Assembly (NCBI GenBank): GCA_030824835.1
Contig: JAPJRA010000001.1
Location: 9,775 to 34,441 of the forward strand
Direction: 5' to 3'
From: Geminicoccaceae bacterium
GTDB taxonomy: Bacteria; Pseudomonadota; Alphaproteobacteria; Geminicoccales; Geminicoccaceae
Length of the DNA stretch: 24,667 bases
Every line of letters starts with the position of its first letter. Position 1 is the stretch's first letter. The notes beneath the pieces were generated by a model. That model saw only the letters and a program-made list of their open reading frames with translations. It was not told where the DNA came from and did not search any database. The translations under genes and the position numbers were made by a program. This document shows positions 7,729-15,202 of this stretch, in pieces.

Positions 7729-9507
7729 TCAGCGTCCGTGCAGCCAGCCACGGACCACGCGTACGGCCTCCTCGGGACTTCCGGCGATGGCCTTCGACAC
7801 CTCCCCGAGCAGGGCGGCATGGACATGGCCACGCACATTCTTCAGCTCGATTAGGTCGGACGCCCCAGCCGGCACGCCGGCATCCAGAGCGGATGCCGGC
7901 GGTGGCGTGTCGACCATGACTGGCTCGCGGACGACCACCGGATTGCCCGCCCGGTCGACACCCACCGTGGCGCCGGTGGCTCCATGGACCAGCAAAGGCT
8001 TGCCGTCGGCACCGAGAACGACAGCGGTCGCGGTCGGCGAAAGCGCTGGGGAAAGCGTGAGCACGCGCTTGACGATGGGCCGCACGCCGAAGAACAGCAC
8101 CATCAAGGTCAGCGCGCTCAGCACCACCAGATCGACCATGTTCCCATAGCTGTCCGACAACAACGCCGACCAAGTCGGCTCCGCTGCGAGCGGTGGCGGC
8201 GATTCGGTGAACTGTCGGCTCACCACCTCGACCACGTCGCCGCGAGCCTCATCGATTCCCACCGCACTGCGGATCAGAGCCGCCAGCTGCGTGAGTTCGT
8301 CGGCACCTCGCGGCTCATACGCCTTGGTGCCATCCGCCTGCTCACGATGGATGCCGTCGACTTGCACCGCGACCGACAGCCTGCGAATCGAGGGACCGCG
8401 CTTGGTCTGGTTTCGCACGGTCCGCGAGATCTCGTAGTTGACGGTTTCTTCGGTCCGCTTGGTGCGCTCGCTGCTCGCCGGCCCCGGATCCGCGGCCGAC
8501 CGCTCCGTCGGCAGATTGTTCGTGGCGCTCACGGCCGCCGTTGTCTGGCTCTCCTTCTGATCGCTGGCTTCGTCGGTCGTCTGGGTGCTGCGGACCACTT
8601 GGCCCTGCGGATCGAACAATTCGGCGGTGGTGGCGAGTTCATCGAAGTCCAGATCGGCGCTGACCGCTGCGTCCACCTGGCCGGCACCGACCGTTCGCTC
8701 CAGCAACTGGACGATCTTGGCCCGCAGGCGCTCTTCTAGAGCAACACGAAAGTCTTCGGCGTCGCTGGCCGATGGCTCCGTGCCCGGCGACGACTGCTCG
8801 GCCATCAGATTGCCGGCATCGTCCACGAGGGTCACGGCCTCTGCCTGCAGCCCGGGCACCGCAGCCGCCACGAGGTGCCGGATCCCGGCGACCTGACGCT
8901 TGTCGAGCGCCGGCTGGCCGCGCAGGGCGAGGACGATCGATGCACTGGGCTTCACCTCCTCGCGGCCGAACAGGCTTCGCTTCGGCTCCACAATGTGGAC
9001 CCGGGCCGAGCGGACCCCATGCAAGGTCCCAATCGTCCGGGCGAGCTCGCCCTCAACGGCTCGTTTGAGGTTGATGTTGCCCAGAAAATCGCTGGTGGTG
9101 AACGGATTGGCCTGATCGAAGAGCTCATAGCCGACCGGGGCCCCGACCGGCATTCCGTCCTCGGCCAGTGACATGCGCAGGCGCAATGCCGAATCGGCAG
9201 GCACCATGATGGCGTCGCCACTCGGGCTCAGGCGATAGGGTACGGCCATCGTCTCCAGTCGGCCGACCAACTCCTGCGCATCGGTGAGCGCCAGACCCGA
9301 GAACAGCAGCGTGTAGGAGGCTTCGGTTGCCCTAGATATTATATATGCAAAAAAACCCAGGAGGCAGACGGCAACCGCCCCAAGAGCAAGGATACGAGCC
9401 GGCCCCAGCGTCTGCGCAAGTTCGACCAAGGGGGCAATCACCCTGCCCCCGTTCGACCGGGAGGGCTCGGCCCCACCACCCGCAACCATCGCTGCCCTCT
9501 GATCCAT
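7729..9507 (-). CDS. fliF: Flagellar MS-ring protein FliF
   Basis: A 592-residue FliF, which forms the MS ring in the inner membrane on which the basal body is built. It has an N-terminal membrane helix (~38-58, '[20 protein letters not shown]'), the ring-building domain with '[20 protein letters not shown]' and '[14 protein letters not shown]', and a second membrane helix ('[20 protein letters not shown]'). A C-terminal FliG-binding tail follows ('[20 protein letters not shown]'). It is the first gene of the operon. An ATG at 9507 has GGGG seven bases upstream. The last bases of the first membrane helix use an unusual AT-rich run of rare codons (see findings). A candidate CtrA box lies about 60-70 bases upstream. 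Confidence 0.96.
   Translation of the reverse strand: MDQRAAMVAGGGAEPSRSNGGRVIAPLVELAQTLGPARILALGAVAVCLLGFFAYIISRATEASYTLLFSGLALTDAQELVGRLETMAVPYRLSPSGDAIMVPADSALRLRMSLAEDGMPVGAPVGYELFDQANPFTTSDFLGNINLKRAVEGELARTIGTLHGVRSARVHIVEPKRSLFGREEVKPSASIVLALRGQPALDKRQVAGIRHLVAAAVPGLQAEAVTLVDDAGNLMAEQSSPGTEPSASDAEDFRVALEERLRAKIVQLLERTVGAGQVDAAVSADLDFDELATTAELFDPQGQVVRSTQTTDEASDQKESQTTAAVSATNNLPTERSAADPGPASSERTKRTEETVNYEISRTVRNQTKRGPSIRRLSVAVQVDGIHREQADGTKAYEPRGADELTQLAALIRSAVGIDEARGDVVEVVSRQFTESPPPLAAEPTWSALLSDSYGNMVDLVVLSALTLMVLFFGVRPIVKRVLTLSPALSPTATAVVLGADGKPLLVHGATGATVGVDRAGNPVVVREPVMVDTPPPASALDAGVPAGASDLIELKNVRGHVHAALLGEVSKAIAGSPEEAVRVVRGWLHGR
9325..9360 (-). other. AT-rich rare-codon cluster in the first FliF membrane helix
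   Basis: Within the coding strand of fliF the residues FFAYIISR are encoded TTT TTT GCA TAT ATA ATA TCT AGG, including a run of seven T. The rest of the gene uses GC-ending codons. It stands out sharply by base composition. Confidence 0.6.
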
Positions 9508-9563
9508 CAGCCCCAGCCATGCCCGGGTTCCAGCTCGGATGCAGCAACCCTAGTCAGCGCATG

Positions 9564-9580
9564 GTGAAGGGCAGGTTAAC
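9564..9580 (-). promoter_or_regulatory. Candidate CtrA box in front of the fliF operon
   Basis: On the minus strand the sequence reads TTAA-CCTGCCC-TTCAC. This matches the CtrA consensus TTAA-N7-TTAAC with one changed base, and the first half also reads TTAACC. It lies about 60-70 bases upstream of the fliF ATG. In Caulobacter the fliF promoter is a CtrA target, which makes this placement meaningful. It has not been tested and half-sites occur by chance. Confidence 0.5.
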
Positions 9581-9614
9581 AGCGTATTGGGTCGGGCCGG
9601 CCCTCGCTGCGCGG

Positions 9615-9890
9615 TCAGCTGTGGCGGAAGTCCTGCAGACGGGTGACACGCAGGGCGCCGGGACCATGGCGGTCGATCGCCTGCTCCCACGCGGCAAACT
9701 CCTCGGCCGACAGACTGTAGCGATTGCAGGCGTCGTCCAGGCTCAGCGCCCCGGTCTGCACCGCCGCCACCACCTGGAGCTTGCGCCGCGCCACCCAACG
9801 GCGGGTTTCTGGCGGTGGCAGGTCCTCGACCTTGAGGGTACGCCTTTCCGCCCGTGACGGCGGTCCCTTGTACTGGCTCAGATCCGGCAT
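9615..9890 (-). CDS. sciP: DUF1153 protein, SciP-like CtrA inhibitor
   Basis: A 91-residue protein of the DUF1153 family. The core 'LPPPETRRWVARRKLQVVAA' and 'LSLDDACNRYSLSAEEFAAW' then 'QAIDRHGPGALRVTRLQDFR' matches Caulobacter SciP, a small helix-turn-helix protein that binds CtrA and blocks its recruitment of RNA polymerase in G1/swarmer cells. It sits between the fliF and hook operons on the same strand. A GGAG site lies just upstream of the ATG. The adjacent 150-base AT-rich region carries a CtrA-like box, so autoregulatory feedback is plausible. The SciP assignment is by family; binding to CtrA is inferred. Confidence 0.9.
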   Translation of the reverse strand: MPDLSQYKGPPSRAERRTLKVEDLPPPETRRWVARRKLQVVAAVQTGALSLDDACNRYSLSAEEFAAWEQAIDRHGPGALRVTRLQDFRHS

Positions 9891-9939
9891 CGGGCGTCTC
9901 CAAGTAAAGATTCATCCGCGCGCATCACAACCTCATTCC

Positions 9940-9989
9940 GTATATCTAATCGTCGTCATTTAAATATCGACTAATGCGACGACATATAC
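9940..9989. repeat. Imperfect 50-base inverted repeat in the flgE-sciP gap
   Basis: The left arm holds GTATAT then GTCGTCATT (9940-9960); the right arm holds AATGCGACGAC then ATATAC (9973-9989). The inner arms pair apart from a two-base CG bulge; the outer arms pair after a six-base offset on the left. The loop is AT-rich. It could be an operator for sciP or a hairpin ending the hook operon transcript; no clear T-run follows on either strand. Confidence 0.5.
9960..9974 (-). promoter_or_regulatory. Candidate CtrA box upstream of sciP
   Basis: On the minus strand TTAG-N7-TTAA, one base off TTAA-N7-TTAA. It lies 70-84 bases upstream of the sciP ATG, at the centre of an imperfect inverted repeat. 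In Caulobacter, sciP is CtrA-activated. The local AT-richness raises the chance of a random match. Confidence 0.4.
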
Positions 9990-10040
9990 TTTGGATAATT
10001 TACAGTAACCAATATATCACTAAAATAGAAGCACCTCGGC

Positions 10041-11381
10041 TCAGCCGGTCATGCGTATCAGCTCCTCCAGCATCTGATCGGTGGTATTGATGATCTTGGC
10101 ATTGGCAGAATAGGCACGCTGCGTCACGATCATCTTGGTGAATTCTTCGGCAAGATCGACATTGGCCCCTTCCAGGGCCGCCGGCGCCACAACCCCGGCA
10201 CCACCATGGCCGGCGATGCGAAGATTATATTCTCCAGATACGTCCGTCTGCGCATAGACATTGCCCGAGCGGGCATCCAAGCCCGAAGCATTGGCGAACG
10301 TGGCGATCGGCAACTGGTAGAGCCGTCGATCCTGCCCGTTGGTGAAGGATGCGATCACGTAGCCCTGCTCGTCGATGCGCACAGCGTTCAATTCGCCTAC
10401 CTCCGCACCATTCTGGGTGACGAATGCGACGCTGGTTGGGCTGGCGAACTGACTCAGGCCGTCGACGCCGCCCACCGTACCGAAATCGAAGCTGAGCTGG
10501 CTCGGATCGGCACCACTGGTGGCTGCCCACCGGGCTTCGACCGGCGAGCCGGGCACACCGGACACGAGCGGGGTGAGCACGGCGCTCTGCAGCGTGCCGT
10601 CGCCTGCGAACGTCACGGTCCCGGATGCCAGGAGCCCGTTCGGGTGGGCGACTGCATCGAGATCGCCGACGGCACCACCGACCTCGACCGCCCAGCTGTC
10701 GGCACCACCAGTATGCAGAAACGCCAGGGTCAGATCGTGCGCGCGACCGAGACTGTCATAGACCTGGATGGCACGGGTGAAGCTCGGCTGCACCCCGCTC
10801 GTACCACCGGAGGTCTGATAGGCCGTCAGGTCGCCAGCCGCGTAGTTGCCAGCGTAAACTGGCTGATCGGCATCGAGATTGGCGCCAATTCCAACCCGCG
10901 TCGTGGCGGCGGCGAGACCGTTGATGCTGTGCACGTTGACGGTCTCGAGGCTGTTGAGATTGGCGATGGCCTCATTGGCATCTAATGCCCAACCTTGCAG
11001 GTAGTAACCTGACGGGGTCCGCAGATCGCCTTGGGCATCGGGATTGAACGAGCCGGCTCGAGAGTAGAGCTGCTCTCCCGCACCGCCTGGCAGGCTCCTG
11101 ACGACGAAGAATCCGGCCCCGGAGATCGCAGCGTCGGTGGATGAGGCACTGCTCTGAATGAGGCCCTGGCTGGCCACCGTCGCAAAGCTGGACACGCGGA
11201 CTCCACCCGGGCTGTAGGTGGAGCTGCCTCGGCTGCGGGTCACCATGCTGGCAAACTGTGCCTCGGCCCCCTTGTAGGCCGTCGTGTTCACGTTGGCGAC
11301 GTTGTCCGAGATCATGCCCATGGCGCGGCTCTGCGCGTTCAGGCCGGACACACCGGAGAAGAGAGATCCGAAAAGGCTCAT
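10041..11381 (-). CDS. flgE: Flagellar hook protein FlgE
   Basis: A 446-residue hook subunit, exported and assembled into the external hook. The N-terminal rod-type motif is 'LFSGVSGLNAQSRAMGMISD' followed by 'NVANVNTTAYKG'. Mid-protein 'ISGAGFFVV' and the hook D1/D2 region ('LTLAFLHTGGADSWAVEV') follow. The C-terminal helix is 'EFTKMIVTQRAYSANAKIIN' with 'TTDQMLEELI'. It is the last gene of the fliK-flgD-flgE operon, 49 bases after flgD. The ATG has a GGAAG upstream. Confidence 0.95.
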   Translation of the reverse strand: MSLFGSLFSGVSGLNAQSRAMGMISDNVANVNTTAYKGAEAQFASMVTRSRGSSTYSPGGVRVSSFATVASQGLIQSSASSTDAAISGAGFFVVRSLPGGAGEQLYSRAGSFNPDAQGDLRTPSGYYLQGWALDANEAIANLNSLETVNVHSINGLAAATTRVGIGANLDADQPVYAGNYAAGDLTAYQTSGGTSGVQPSFTRAIQVYDSLGRAHDLTLAFLHTGGADSWAVEVGGAVGDLDAVAHPNGLLASGTVTFAGDGTLQSAVLTPLVSGVPGSPVEARWAATSGADPSQLSFDFGTVGGVDGLSQFASPTSVAFVTQNGAEVGELNAVRIDEQGYVIASFTNGQDRRLYQLPIATFANASGLDARSGNVYAQTDVSGEYNLRIAGHGGAGVVAPAALEGANVDLAEEFTKMIVTQRAYSANAKIINTTDQMLEELIRMTG

Positions 11382-11429
11382 GGACTTGCTTCCGAGCTGG
11401 TGAAACGTGCCGCGCCATGGGCGCAGCCC

Positions 11430-12089
11430 TCAGTCCGCTTGGCGAACGGCGCGGATCGCACTCAGGGGTACGGCCGTGCCCTCGATCAGAAGGGTCGGCT
11501 GGCCCGCCTTCGGCTCGATGCCCCGGACCTTGCCAGTGACCAATTGCTCGACCCCGACAGCCGTGCCGTCGGCCCGCGTCGCCTCGATTCGCACCGTGTA
11601 CTGGCCGGCCGCCGAGCGACGGCCAGCCGCATCGGTGCCGTCCCATCGCAGCAGATTGTCGCCGGCGTCCATGCTTCCGGGGGTGGTCCGCACCACCCGA
11701 CCGTTGGCATCGAGCACGCTGATGCGAACATCGCCGGCCGGCTCGGCCAGCTGGTAGTGAATCAGCGCATCTCCATCGGCCGCAAGCGCGATTTGGTCCG
11801 TGGCGGCAGTCACCTCCCGACCCAGCATGCTCATGGCCGATGTGGTTGCGCCGGACTGGACCGCGGCAGCAAGCTCCGAGAGCTTGGTATTGCTCTGGAT
11901 CGCCTGCTCCACCGAGGCGAACTGGACCAGTTGCGAGGTGAAGCTGTTCGCATCCATGGGTGCCAGCGGATCCTGATTCTGGAGCTGCGTGGTCAACAGG
12001 TGGAGGAAATTGTCGAAGTTGGCGGCGAGGCCCTGGCTGGAGGACCTGACGCCCGTGCCGCTGGTGGCACCGACCGAGCTGATCGTCAT
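11430..12089 (-). CDS. flgD: Flagellar hook assembly (scaffolding) protein FlgD
   Basis: A 219-residue FlgD, the hook cap on which FlgE polymerises. The N-terminus holds the family signature 'FDNFLHLLTTQLQNQDPLAP' then 'MDANSFTSQLVQFASVEQ'. The C-terminal half is the FlgD Ig-like/tudor part, with 'LLRWDGTDAAGRRSAAGQYT'. I choose the ATG at 12089, where the protein begins 'MTISSVGATSG' and GGGA lies six bases upstream. An ATG at 12101 and a TTG at 12119 are alternatives. It follows fliK closely. Confidence 0.92.
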   Translation of the reverse strand: MTISSVGATSGTGVRSSSQGLAANFDNFLHLLTTQLQNQDPLAPMDANSFTSQLVQFASVEQAIQSNTKLSELAAAVQSGATTSAMSMLGREVTAATDQIALAADGDALIHYQLAEPAGDVRISVLDANGRVVRTTPGSMDAGDNLLRWDGTDAAGRRSAAGQYTVRIEATRADGTAVGVEQLVTGKVRGIEPKAGQPTLLIEGTAVPLSAIRAVRQAD

Positions 12090-12122
12090 CGCCGTTCCCA
12101 TTCGGCTGGAGCTGGGCAAGGA

Positions 12123-13184
12123 TCACACATGGAGATCGAGCAGGCCGTGACGGGTCCAGACCGGGCGCACGGCCTCGACGGTCCCGGGTTCGTCCGGCAG
12201 GCCTCGCGGTGCCGACGCACCCGGCGGCGGCTGATGGGATCCGGCATCCTCGCCATTGCCGTCCCGCAGGGTGAACCCGACGCTGCCCGAGTCGACGGTG
12301 AAGCCTGCCGCGGAAAGCACCTCCGCAACGGCGCGAGCATCGCGTTGGAGGAGCAGCAACGTCTCCGGCCGGTCGACGGTGAACAAGGCGGCCGCCGTCC
12401 CGGCGTGGTCCAGCCGGAGGGCCACTTCCACCCGGCCCAGATCGGCCGGGTCCAGCTGGATTCTCAAACGCTGGCCATCACCGGCTTCCGTCGCGATCAG
12501 CCGTGCCGTTATCGGTCGCCCCTGATGGACGGCCAACCCGAGCGGCACCGGGCGCGGTTCGCTTGATGGAGCGGATGATAACGGCGAGGAGGCGGTGTTC
12601 GAATGGGCAATGGTCGCCTGCAAAGGCGCCCCTCCAGCCCGCGGTGCAAGGTCTACAGACCCGCCGTCGGAAAGTGCTGTACCCGGCAGCTGCATTGGCA
12701 GCCCACCATCTGGCCCAACGCCGTCGACCCCTCGCTGTCGGCCGTCACCAGATCCCGGAAGGAACGCCAGGTGCCGCTCAAGGGCGGCTCTGCCCATGCC
12801 ATGTGGATCCGACGGAACGGATATAGCGTCGCTTGCAGCCTTGCCGATCGCCCGACCCTCTGGCGGAGCAGGGTCCAGGAATGGCAGGCCCGAACGGGAT
12901 GTGGCGGCTGTCTGCGCGCTGGCTCGCGCCCCGTCGCTGGTGGTGTCCACCGGCTGCTGCAGCGCAGCGACCGACACCAGCGTACCGGCGGCGGACTGGC
13001 CATCGCGAGCAACTGGTCCGGCTACCTGCTCCTCCGCAGGCGCGATGACGACGGCGCCGGGCGCCAGCAGGTTGGCGAGCACGGCAAGAAACGGATCATC
13101 AGCATCAACACCTGAAGGAAAAGCAGGTGCTGCCGACAACGGAACGGACGTCACCGCCGACGTCGAGGTGGGAAGGGTGTCCAT
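12123..13184 (-). CDS. fliK: Flagellar hook-length control protein FliK
   Basis: A 353-residue protein. The N-terminal two thirds are low-complexity and rich in Ala, Ser and Pro, as is usual for the secreted ruler part of FliK. The C-terminal Flg_hook domain is clear: 'LRIQLDPADLGRVEVALRLD', 'ALFTVDRPETLLLLQRDARA', 'LSAAGFTVDSGSVGFTL'. It is the first gene of the hook operon. The ATG at 13184 lies only about two bases after the start site predicted from the sigma-54 promoter. No Shine-Dalgarno is visible, so either the message is leaderless or translation starts further in (for example the GTG at 13154). Confidence 0.88.
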   Translation of the reverse strand: MDTLPTSTSAVTSVPLSAAPAFPSGVDADDPFLAVLANLLAPGAVVIAPAEEQVAGPVARDGQSAAGTLVSVAALQQPVDTTSDGARASAQTAATSRSGLPFLDPAPPEGRAIGKAASDAISVPSDPHGMGRAALERHLAFLPGSGDGRQRGVDGVGPDGGLPMQLPGTALSDGGSVDLAPRAGGAPLQATIAHSNTASSPLSSAPSSEPRPVPLGLAVHQGRPITARLIATEAGDGQRLRIQLDPADLGRVEVALRLDHAGTAAALFTVDRPETLLLLQRDARAVAEVLSAAGFTVDSGSVGFTLRDGNGEDAGSHQPPPGASAPRGLPDEPGTVEAVRPVWTRHGLLDLHV

Positions 13185-13196
13185 GCGCCGGGCTGT

Positions 13197-13212
13197 TGCA
13201 ACCCGTGTGCCA
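13197..13212 (-). promoter_or_regulatory. Sigma-54 promoter of the fliK-flgD-flgE operon
   Basis: The minus strand reads TGGCAC-ACGGG-TTGCA. This is a near-perfect -24/-12 element with GG and GC separated by ten bases. The predicted start is near 13186. Hook operons of Caulobacter are sigma-54/FlbD-dependent, and flbD is encoded in this window, so the function is well supported. Confidence 0.85.
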
Positions 13213-13277
13213 AGCCGAAGAAGCTAGCGTTGACGCCACCTGGACCGTCACGCGGCCGATGCTACTGGGGCAGGATC

Positions 13278-13305
13278 TGCCGGGTGTGGAAAATCTTGCC
13301 GGGTG
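13278..13305 (-). promoter_or_regulatory. Direct repeats upstream of the sigma-54 promoter, possible FlbD enhancer
   Basis: TGCCGGGTG occurs at 13278-13286 and again at 13297-13305 on the plus strand (CACCCGGCA on the minus strand), 19 bases apart, about two helical turns. A GGCAG-GAT-CTGCC dyad overlaps the first copy at 13269-13281. The repeats lie about 65-95 bases upstream of the -24 element, the usual distance for an activator site of an enhancer-binding protein. FlbD binding is inferred. Confidence 0.45.
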
Positions 13306-13323
13306 GAGAAGCGTCGCTTCGCG

Positions 13324-13740
13324 CTAGTCCTCGCGGTAGGCCCGCTCGCGCCGCTCATGACGCTCCTGCGCCTCGATGCTCAAGGTCGCAATCGGCCGTG
13401 CTTCGAGACGTCGAATGCCAATCGGCTCCTGCGTCTCCTCGCAGTAGCCGTAGCTACCGTCCTCGATTCGCTTGAGCGCCGACTCGATCTTGCTGAGCAG
13501 CTTGCGTTCCCGGTCACGGGTGCGCAGCTCGAAGCTGCGCTGGATCTCCGCGGACGCCCAGTCGGACTGGTCCGGGAGACGCATGTCCTCTTCCTTGAGC
13601 TGGCGCAAGGTGACATCGGACCCGCGCAAGATCTCGTCACGCCAACGAAGCAGCTTGCGCCGGAAGTATTCGCTCTGGCGCGCATTCATGTACGGCTCGT
13701 CCTCGGACGGACGATAGTCGGCGGAGAAGGTATCGGACAT
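13324..13740 (-). CDS. dksA: DksA-family RNA polymerase-binding transcription factor
   Basis: A 138-residue DksA. DksA acts with ppGpp in the RNA polymerase secondary channel. The coiled-coil tip keeps the acidic motif 'DQSDWA' (Asp57, Asp60, Ala62). The zinc-finger region reads 'YGYCEETQEPIGIRRLEARP' then 'SIEAQERHER'; only one cysteine (Cys100) remains of the usual four (Thr103, Ser121 and Ala124 replace the others). Reduced-cysteine DksA forms are known in alphaproteobacteria. The ATG at 13740 has a GGAGG site just upstream; the longer frame to 13779 is less likely. It is followed by the hook operon control region. Confidence 0.93.
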   Translation of the reverse strand: MSDTFSADYRPSEDEPYMNARQSEYFRRKLLRWRDEILRGSDVTLRQLKEEDMRLPDQSDWASAEIQRSFELRTRDRERKLLSKIESALKRIEDGSYGYCEETQEPIGIRRLEARPIATLSIEAQERHERRERAYRED

Positions 13741-13902
13741 CCGACCTCCGTCAGCTGGCGTAGCTCCTTCAAGAGTCATGCGCTTGTCTTCCAGCGTTGT
13801 GCACCGGAGCGTCGATACCGCTCAGCGCCTGCCCGGCGAGATCTGTTCGGCTGGCCGCCACTTACCCCAGACGGTCACGCCTGCGCAACCGGAACCTTTG
13901 TC

Positions 13903-13917
13903 TTGACATACCCTTAA
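13903..13917. promoter_or_regulatory. Weak candidate CtrA-like box between moeB and dksA
   Basis: TTGA-CATACCC-TTAA (plus strand), one base off TTAA-N7-TTAA, in the 224-base moeB-dksA gap. It lies over 160 bases from the dksA start and may be chance. No other clear promoter or small gene was seen in this gap. Confidence 0.2.
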
Positions 13918-13964
13918 GCCGTTCTGACCAGTCAGGTTTCCGCTCCGTCACAGGGAGGCCTGCC

Positions 13965-14738
13965 CTAGCCCATGGACAACGCGCAGGTGCAGTCGGCACG
14001 CCGTCGAATTGCGATGCGCTCCATGGCAGCGGCGGCACCATCGTAGAGCACAAGTGTACCCGACAGGGACGCGCCAATCCCGACCAGTTCCTTGACCACC
14101 TCCACCGCCTGCAGTGTGCCGACAACTCCAGCGACCGGTCCCAACACCCCGCCTTGGGCGCAGCTCGGCAGCACGTCATCGCTCATTCCTTCCCCGAACA
14201 CGCATCGCATGCATGGATGGGGCCAGCCGAGATAGGACTTATACGTGGTGAGCTGACCGTCCAGGCCCTGCACCGAGGCGCTGACCAATGGCCGGCACAG
14301 GGCACGGCAGGCGTCATGGACCGCAAGCCTGGTCGGCAGGTTATCGCTGCCATCCGCGACCAGGTCGTAGTCTTCAACAAGCGTCCGCGCATTCATCGCA
14401 TCAAGGCGGACGTCATGTGGCACGATCTCGATCTGGGGATTGAGCCGGCGCAGATGGTCGGCGGCAGCGGCGACCTTCGGCTGGTCAAGCGACATCGAAT
14501 CGAACAGGATCTGCCGCTGCAGGTTGGACACGTCCACCCGGTCATGATCGACCACGCCCAGGGTGCCAACACCGGCGGCAGCCAGGTAGAGAAGAGCGGG
14601 GCTGCCCAGGCCCCCGGCGCCGATCACGAGCACGCGCGCCGACTGGAGGCGAAGCTGGCCGACGCCTCCGACCTCCGGCAACACGATATGACGCGCGTAG
14701 CGTCGGATCTCGGTCTCGCTCAGACGGTCCCGGCTCAC
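13965..14738 (-). CDS. moeB: E1-like adenylyltransferase of the HesA/MoeB/ThiF family
   Basis: A 257-residue E1-like protein that would adenylate the C-terminal glycine of a small sulphur carrier (MoaD for molybdopterin, or ThiS). The nucleotide-binding motif is 'VLVIGAGGLGSPALLYLAAA' (37-56), followed by Asp66 ('VVDHDRVDVSNLQRQILF'), Arg75, Asp129 and Asp132. The first zinc pair is Cys176-x2-Cys179 ('PCMRC'). The second pair is unusual: Cys250-x-Cys252 ('DCTC') instead of CxxC. Cys193 lies in 'PSCAQGGVLGP'. The GTG start at 14738 follows AAGGG. No molybdenum or thiamine genes lie nearby, so MoeB versus ThiF cannot be settled by context. Confidence 0.85.
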   Translation of the reverse strand: MSRDRLSETEIRRYARHIVLPEVGGVGQLRLQSARVLVIGAGGLGSPALLYLAAAGVGTLGVVDHDRVDVSNLQRQILFDSMSLDQPKVAAAADHLRRLNPQIEIVPHDVRLDAMNARTLVEDYDLVADGSDNLPTRLAVHDACRALCRPLVSASVQGLDGQLTTYKSYLGWPHPCMRCVFGEGMSDDVLPSCAQGGVLGPVAGVVGTLQAVEVVKELVGIGASLSGTLVLYDGAAAAMERIAIRRRADCTCALSMG

Positions 14739-14854
14739 CCATCAACCCTTCGGCGTCGCACGCAGAAACTCGGGCTCCCAACAAGGTTCCGTTAACCATA
14801 GGGGACTAGGCTCGCCGATGACAGAGCGGCAGGCATGCAGGCGTGACGGAGCTC

Positions 14855-15202
14855 ATGAGCAAACATGGTGACAGCGCGAGAGATGATGCGGAGCCGGTGT
14901 CGGCTACGATCCAGCTGCAGTCGCTGAGTATGGCATTGGCCGGTATCAGGCGCCGGCTCGCCGATGGCACGCCGCTTGAACGCAGCATCCTAGATCGCGT
15001 CGCGGCCTCGCTTGCCGCTCACCCGTCTGCAGGCGAGCGCGACTCGGCCACTGCCGGCGCCATGATCGTGCTGATGGACGAGATTGTCGGTCTCGTCGGG
15101 CAGCTTGAGCACGAAAGGGATGAAATGCGCCAGCGGATCCGGGCATGGGGCCGGCACCAGCGGGCACAGTCGACCTATGCGGCCCGACGGCCGTCACCAT
15201 GA
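14855..15202 (+). CDS. Unidentified small helical protein, first gene of the fliO-fliP set
   Basis: A 115-residue protein I do not recognise. It is predicted largely alpha-helical and charged, with a likely coiled coil at the C-terminal half ('VGLVGQLEHERDEMRQRIRA'), and has no signal peptide or membrane helix. An ATG at 14855 has GGAG six bases before; a GTG at 14843 is the alternative. Its stop overlaps the fliO start (ATGA), so it is co-translated with two export-apparatus genes. A role as a flagellar chaperone or regulator (FlgN/FliT-like in size) is conceivable but not shown by any motif. Confidence 0.75.
   Translation: MSKHGDSARDDAEPVSATIQLQSLSMALAGIRRRLADGTPLERSILDRVAASLAAHPSAGERDSATAGAMIVLMDEIVGLVGQLEHERDEMRQRIRAWGRHQRAQSTYAARRPSP

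Noticed and set aside
10025..10060. Possible intrinsic terminator after flgE (CGGC-TGA-GCCG then a T-rich stretch)
   Set aside because: The stem is only four pairs, the T-rich stretch is delayed and interrupted, and the hairpin includes the stop codon. Too weak to annotate.
13903..13930. TTGACA as a sigma-70 -35 element
   Set aside because: No acceptable -10 lies 16-18 bases downstream on the plus strand, and no plus-strand gene starts there.
14781..14800. TTAACC half-site between moeB and the fliO set
   Set aside because: Only one CtrA half-site is good; the partner seven bases away (ACAA) has two mismatches.
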